Shown piece by piece: positions 4,562 through 7,876 of a stretch of DNA of 7,876 bases. Within the stretch, counting starts at the first letter, position 1. Every line of letters begins with the position of its first letter. Source of the stretch: Candidatus Nomurabacteria bacterium (GTDB lineage: Bacteria; Patescibacteriota; Saccharimonadia; Saccharimonadales; Saccharimonadaceae); NCBI GenBank assembly GCA_031262565.1, contig JAISHL010000068.1:1-7876 (forward strand), read 5' to 3'. The translations under genes were made by a program, and so were the position numbers. Below the pieces are notes generated by a model. It did not search any database. It was not told the DNA's origin and saw only the letters and a program-made list of their open reading frames with translations.

Positions 4562-5065
4562 ATGTATCCTCAGGGTCAAAATGGGCAAAATTTTAACGTT
4601 GCACCAACGGGCAACGCTCACCAAGTTAGTGTTACTCCAAATTTGGGAAATGTTGCGGCGAATATGGGGTCGAATACTGCGAATTACAGTCTAAATATGC
4701 CGAATATAGCACCTGTTACACCTGAGGTGGCGCCATTACAATCGCAAGAGAGATTATCAAATCATGAGGGGCAATATGGTCCAGGACAGAGTCAAACTCC
4801 ACAGGACGATCAGGCTGTAATTCAGCAACAGGCTACCGTAGCGCCAACGCCCGTCGTCGCACAGAGTATGCAGTCAGCGACAACCACTACGCCAGCCAAT
4901 GCGGCAGATGAAGATTTAATAGAGAAAGAATGGGTTAATCAAGCCAAAACTATCGTCTCGCAAACCAAACACGACCCCTATGAACAGTCAAAAATGGTTG
5001 CGGCGCTAATGAGGGATTATATCAGTAAGCGTTATGGAAAAGTAGTTGGAAAGGCGCAAGAGTAG
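4562..5065 (+). CDS. Disordered Q/N/P-rich protein with a compact C-terminal domain
   Basis: I do not recognise this 167-aa protein. Residues 1-116 are low complexity, rich in Q, N, P, A, T and S with almost no lysine or long hydrophobic runs, and are probably disordered. Residues about 117-167 (from EDLIEKEW to the end) change to a charged, helical, globular-looking segment with W124, a HDPYEQSK stretch and a basic end (RYGKVVGK). This is the part likely to be conserved. There is no signal peptide or membrane helix. An in-frame TGA at 4547 means ATG 4562 is the first start, and the -10 element ends 6 nt before it. The stop lies 2 nt before the start of the coupling ATPase, so the two are almost certainly co-transcribed. 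I infer an accessory or adaptor for that ATPase, perhaps binding through the C-terminal segment. Confidence 0.8.
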   Translation: MYPQGQNGQNFNVAPTGNAHQVSVTPNLGNVAANMGSNTANYSLNMPNIAPVTPEVAPLQSQERLSNHEGQYGPGQSQTPQDDQAVIQQQATVAPTPVVAQSMQSATTTTPANAADEDLIEKEWVNQAKTIVSQTKHDPYEQSKMVAALMRDYISKRYGKVVGKAQE

Positions 5066-5067
5066 CT

Positions 5068-7876
5068 ATGGAAGGCGCAGTAGGGATTTTTGTAATTACG
5101 CTTGTCGTTGTGGGTGTCATATCGATAATGGTCGCAGTCGTGTTTTTTCAGGCGCGCAAAAGTTTTCGTGAACAGAAAGGGTATGAGCGTGGCTTAAAAA
5201 TGGTTCCGTTGATGATACATTTGCCGCCGCCGAGCGATGATATTCGGAGTGAATCGCGCGACGCTCGTGATGTGGTTGATGAAGCGGTTTCGCAGGCGCA
5301 AACCATGTATAACATCATAAGTTCGACCGCAACGAAGGGTTTTAAGAGTAATTTTTATGGACAACGGCATCTGTCGTTCGAGCTGGTGGCTCATGGCGGG
5401 CTGATTCATTATTACGTGGTAGTGCCGATGGCGCTTTTAGATACGATTAAGCAGGCTGTTGTGGCGGCTTATCCGACGGCGCGACTAGAAGAAATTGAAG
5501 AAATAAATTTGTTCAGTGAAGCTGGCAAGATTAGCGGCACGATTGGTGGTGAGTTTACACTCAAAAAGCCTTATGAATTTCCAATCGCGACTTATCAAGA
5601 GAGTAAACGTGACGCGATGCGCGCGATACTTTCGGCGTTGTCGACGGCGACGCGAGAAGACGGCGTTGGAATTCAGCTCATGATTCGGCCAGCGAATAGC
5701 AACTGGGCTAAATCAATTGAAAAGCGCGTTAAAGATATTAAGGCACACAAAAAGGGTGCTAGCAGTGGCAAAAGTGGAATGGGCTTTGACGCGAGCTATT
5801 TTGCGGAGGCGCTGAGTGCGCTTTGGAAACCACCTACGGTCAGCGCTAAGGATGATAAAAATAATCCAACGCCAGAAAAGCCGTTATCTGGGGCGGATCA
5901 GGCTAAGGTTGAAGCGTTGGAAGATAAAGGCAAATATTCGGGCTATGAAACGTTGATTCGCGTCGTCGCGTCGTCCTCTAATAACGCTCGTGCACAGGTG
6001 TTGTTGAATAATGTTATCTCGGCTTTTGCACTGTTTGATTCGCCAACGAAAAATGGCTTCAAATTTTCGCCAGCACGCAATATTGAAACTTTTGTTACAT
6101 CTTACATATTCCGCTTTTTTCCGCCAGAGATTCGATCTAATATTTTGAATACGGTGGAACTTGCAACGGTATTTCATTTGCCAGATCAGACTAATATTCC
6201 ATCGTCACAGGTTGAGCGACAGAGGTCAAAACAAGTTGACGGTCCGACTGAACTGCTTGATGAGGGTTTTTTGCTCGGTTATAACGTATTTCGCGGAGTT
6301 AAGAAACCGATTCGCCTTAGCACGAAAGATCGTCGTCGTCACGTTTATATAATTGGTCAGACGGGAACGGGTAAATCTGTTTTGCAGGAAAATTTGGCGC
6401 TGCAAGACATGCTAGATGGCAAGGGTTTTGCTCTGGTTGATCCACACGGCGACTTGGCGGATCATCTGATCTCAATGGTGCCGAAAGAGCGCGTTGAAGA
6501 TGTAGTATATTTTAACCCGAGCGACCTTGACAATCCAATTGGTATGAATATTATGGAGGCGCATAGTCGTGATGAACAGGACTTTGTGATTGGCGAGGTT
6601 ATTAACATGCTTTATAGCTTGTATGACCCAGGGCATACGGGTATCGTTGGTCCGCGCATGGAGAATATCGTGCGCTATGCGGCGTTGCTATTGATGTCAG
6701 ATCCAAATAATCCAGCGTCGTTTATGGATATTCCGAAAGCTCTGGTTGACCCTGAGTTTGCAAAGTCGAAAATTCCTTATGTTACAGATTCGCAAACGTT
6801 GGATTTCTGGACAAAAGAATGGCCAAATGCACAGAGGTCAAATGATGCAGGTGAAGTGACTTCTTGGGTTGTGTCGAAGTGGGCTCCGTTTCAAACTGTG
6901 GCGATTCGTAATGTGATCGGACAGGCGAAGAGCGGCTTAAATATTCGCGAGATTATGGACAATAAGAAGATCTTGCTGGTTAATCTCTCAAAAGGTAAAC
7001 TAGGCGAAAAAGCGGCGCAGTTGCTCGGTATGATGTTTGTTATGAAGTTTCAGCAGGCTGCCATGAGTCGCGCGAATATTCCTGAGGATGATCGCGTTGA
7101 CTTTACGCTATATGTCGACGAGTTTCAGAACTTCGCCACCGACAGCTTTGAGTCGATTCTGTCTGAGGCGCGAAAATATCGCCTATCGCTGATTGTCGCT
7201 AACCAGTTTATGACCCAGTTGACGGATAAGATTCGCGAGGCAATTATCGGTAACGTCGGCACGGCTATCTGTGGTCGTATTGGCGTGACGGACGCAGAGC
7301 AAATGGTTAAGCGATTTCAGCCAACATTTACGCTTGAAGATTTAATCAAGATGCCAAATTATACCTCGGTGGCGCAAATTCTTATCAACAGCGTGCCGTC
7401 GTCGCCGTTTTCAATGGACTGGTTGCCTCCGATGGGGCATCCGAATGAGCAATTAGCTGATGCGATTAAGCGGTTGTCCGCGTCGAAATATGGTCGTCCG
7501 CGTGCGATCGTAGAGGCGGAGATTACAAACCGTTTGCAAGCGGCAGAGATCGCTAAGGCGGAAGATAAAAAGCGAAGGCTTGAAGCTATGCGAAATTCGT
7601 CGGTTCCAGTGCCGAATCAGTCTAGAAATACGTCGCCAATTTCACAACAGTCTAGCCAAAAAACATTGCCGACTACATCTGTTAATCCTAGCAGACCAGC
7701 TCCGCAGTCTAATAACAATAGCTCGTCATTCCTAGATAGTTGGTTGTCAAAAAAACAACAAATACCAGCGTCGCAAACACCAAAACCAACCAATACTATC
7801 GCAACGCGACCTGTGCAATCTCCACAACCCGCACAGTCTCAACAACTGCCAATAAACCAATCATCAGCGACTCAAT
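5068..7876 (+). CDS. Type IV secretion coupling ATPase (VirD4/TraG/TraD-like), 3' truncated by window
   Basis: The frame is open from ATG 5068 to the window end, giving 936 residues with no stop. Coupling proteins are membrane-anchored ATPases that bring DNA or protein substrates to a type IV secretion channel. One membrane helix lies at residues about 6-28. A large domain (about 40-255) with no motif I can name follows, then a charged linker (about 255-280) and a second unassigned region. The motor domain has Walker A GQTGTGKS (430-437), the ALVDPHGD motif (455-462), Walker B LYVDEF (681-686, D684/E685) and LIVANQF (709-715). The last two belong to the TraM-recognition region of TraD/TraG proteins. 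A helical basic stretch near 830 leads to a P/Q/S/N-rich disordered tail from about 842. Start is 2 nt after the upstream stop; only a weak AAGAG (5058-5062) precedes it, so translation is probably coupled. A HerA/VirB4-type relative is less likely. Confidence 0.9.
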   Translation, partial: MEGAVGIFVITLVVVGVISIMVAVVFFQARKSFREQKGYERGLKMVPLMIHLPPPSDDIRSESRDARDVVDEAVSQAQTMYNIISSTATKGFKSNFYGQRHLSFELVAHGGLIHYYVVVPMALLDTIKQAVVAAYPTARLEEIEEINLFSEAGKISGTIGGEFTLKKPYEFPIATYQESKRDAMRAILSALSTATREDGVGIQLMIRPANSNWAKSIEKRVKDIKAHKKGASSGKSGMGFDASYFAEALSALWKPPTVSAKDDKNNPTPEKPLSGADQAKVEALEDKGKYSGYETLIRVVASSSNNARAQVLLNNVISAFALFDSPTKNGFKFSPARNIETFVTSYIFRFFPPEIRSNILNTVELATVFHLPDQTNIPSSQVERQRSKQVDGPTELLDEGFLLGYNVFRGVKKPIRLSTKDRRRHVYIIGQTGTGKSVLQENLALQDMLDGKGFALVDPHGDLADHLISMVPKERVEDVVYFNPSDLDNPIGMNIMEAHSRDEQDFVIGEVINMLYSLYDPGHTGIVGPRMENIVRYAALLLMSDPNNPASFMDIPKALVDPEFAKSKIPYVTDSQTLDFWTKEWPNAQRSNDAGEVTSWVVSKWAPFQTVAIRNVIGQAKSGLNIREIMDNKKILLVNLSKGKLGEKAAQLLGMMFVMKFQQAAMSRANIPEDDRVDFTLYVDEFQNFATDSFESILSEARKYRLSLIVANQFMTQLTDKIREAIIGNVGTAICGRIGVTDAEQMVKRFQPTFTLEDLIKMPNYTSVAQILINSVPSSPFSMDWLPPMGHPNEQLADAIKRLSASKYGRPRAIVEAEITNRLQAAEIAKAEDKKRRLEAMRNSSVPVPNQSRNTSPISQQSSQKTLPTTSVNPSRPAPQSNNNSSSFLDSWLSKKQQIPASQTPKPTNTIATRPVQSPQPAQSQQLPINQSSATQ

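Noticed and set aside
5194..6352. Three short ORFs on both strands within the coupling ATPase gene
   Set aside because: They overlap a 936-codon open frame with clear ATPase motifs and are arginine- or lysine-rich shadows.
2..7876. UGA recoding as in SR1/Gracilibacteria
   Set aside because: No in-frame TGA appears in any long frame and tryptophan is encoded by TGG.
1..7876. CRISPR arrays, insertion sequences, tRNA or rRNA genes
   Set aside because: No regularly spaced repeats, transposase frames, terminal repeats or tRNA/rRNA-like sequence were seen apart from the tRNA-like part of ssrA.

Overview
The window looks like a chromosomal segment from a small-genome bacterium of the Candidate Phyla Radiation, most likely Candidatus Saccharibacteria (TM7). 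This is an inference, not a database result. It rests on moderately low GC, compact gene packing, start codons without Shine-Dalgarno sequences, and a chromosomal type IV secretion-like coupling ATPase beside small lineage-type membrane and disordered proteins. The five visible stop codons are TAG or TAA. No in-frame TGA occurs in the long frames, so nothing suggests the UGA-to-glycine recoding of SR1/Gracilibacteria.

Left part (1-2260): the 3' end of an unrecognised soluble protein gene (+) converges on comM/yifB (-), and one short hairpin between them can serve as terminator for both. comM is divergent from ssrA (tmRNA, +), and the two promoters are interlocked in about 40 bp.

Middle part (2269-4020) is mostly RNA. 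It holds a full tmRNA with its terminator. A candidate minus-strand small RNA of about 105 nt follows, with a near-consensus promoter, a 5' hairpin and a rho-independent terminator. Next is a 128-aa protein resembling PGDYG-type proteins. Then comes a near-perfect promoter (TTGACA-17-TAAACT) overlapped by a 17-bp palindrome. It drives about 470 bases with no convincing ORF but many nested and crossing inverted repeats: a candidate large structured RNA that I cannot assign to a known class.

Right part (4015-7876): a four-helix membrane protein, a small protein with a disordered N-terminus and conserved-looking C-terminus, and, 2 nt after it, a very large coupling ATPase (VirD4/TraG/TraD type) that runs off the window. 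The last two are probably one operon and all three may belong to one secretion or DNA-transfer machine.

A recurring theme is leaderless transcription. comM, the membrane protein gene and the 167-aa gene each have a -10 element ending 6-7 nt before the start codon and no Shine-Dalgarno sequence, so their mRNAs should begin at or next to the AUG. The tmRNA is itself unusual, with a T-loop lacking the standard T54/A58 pair and a proteolysis tag ending in PVVA rather than ALAA.
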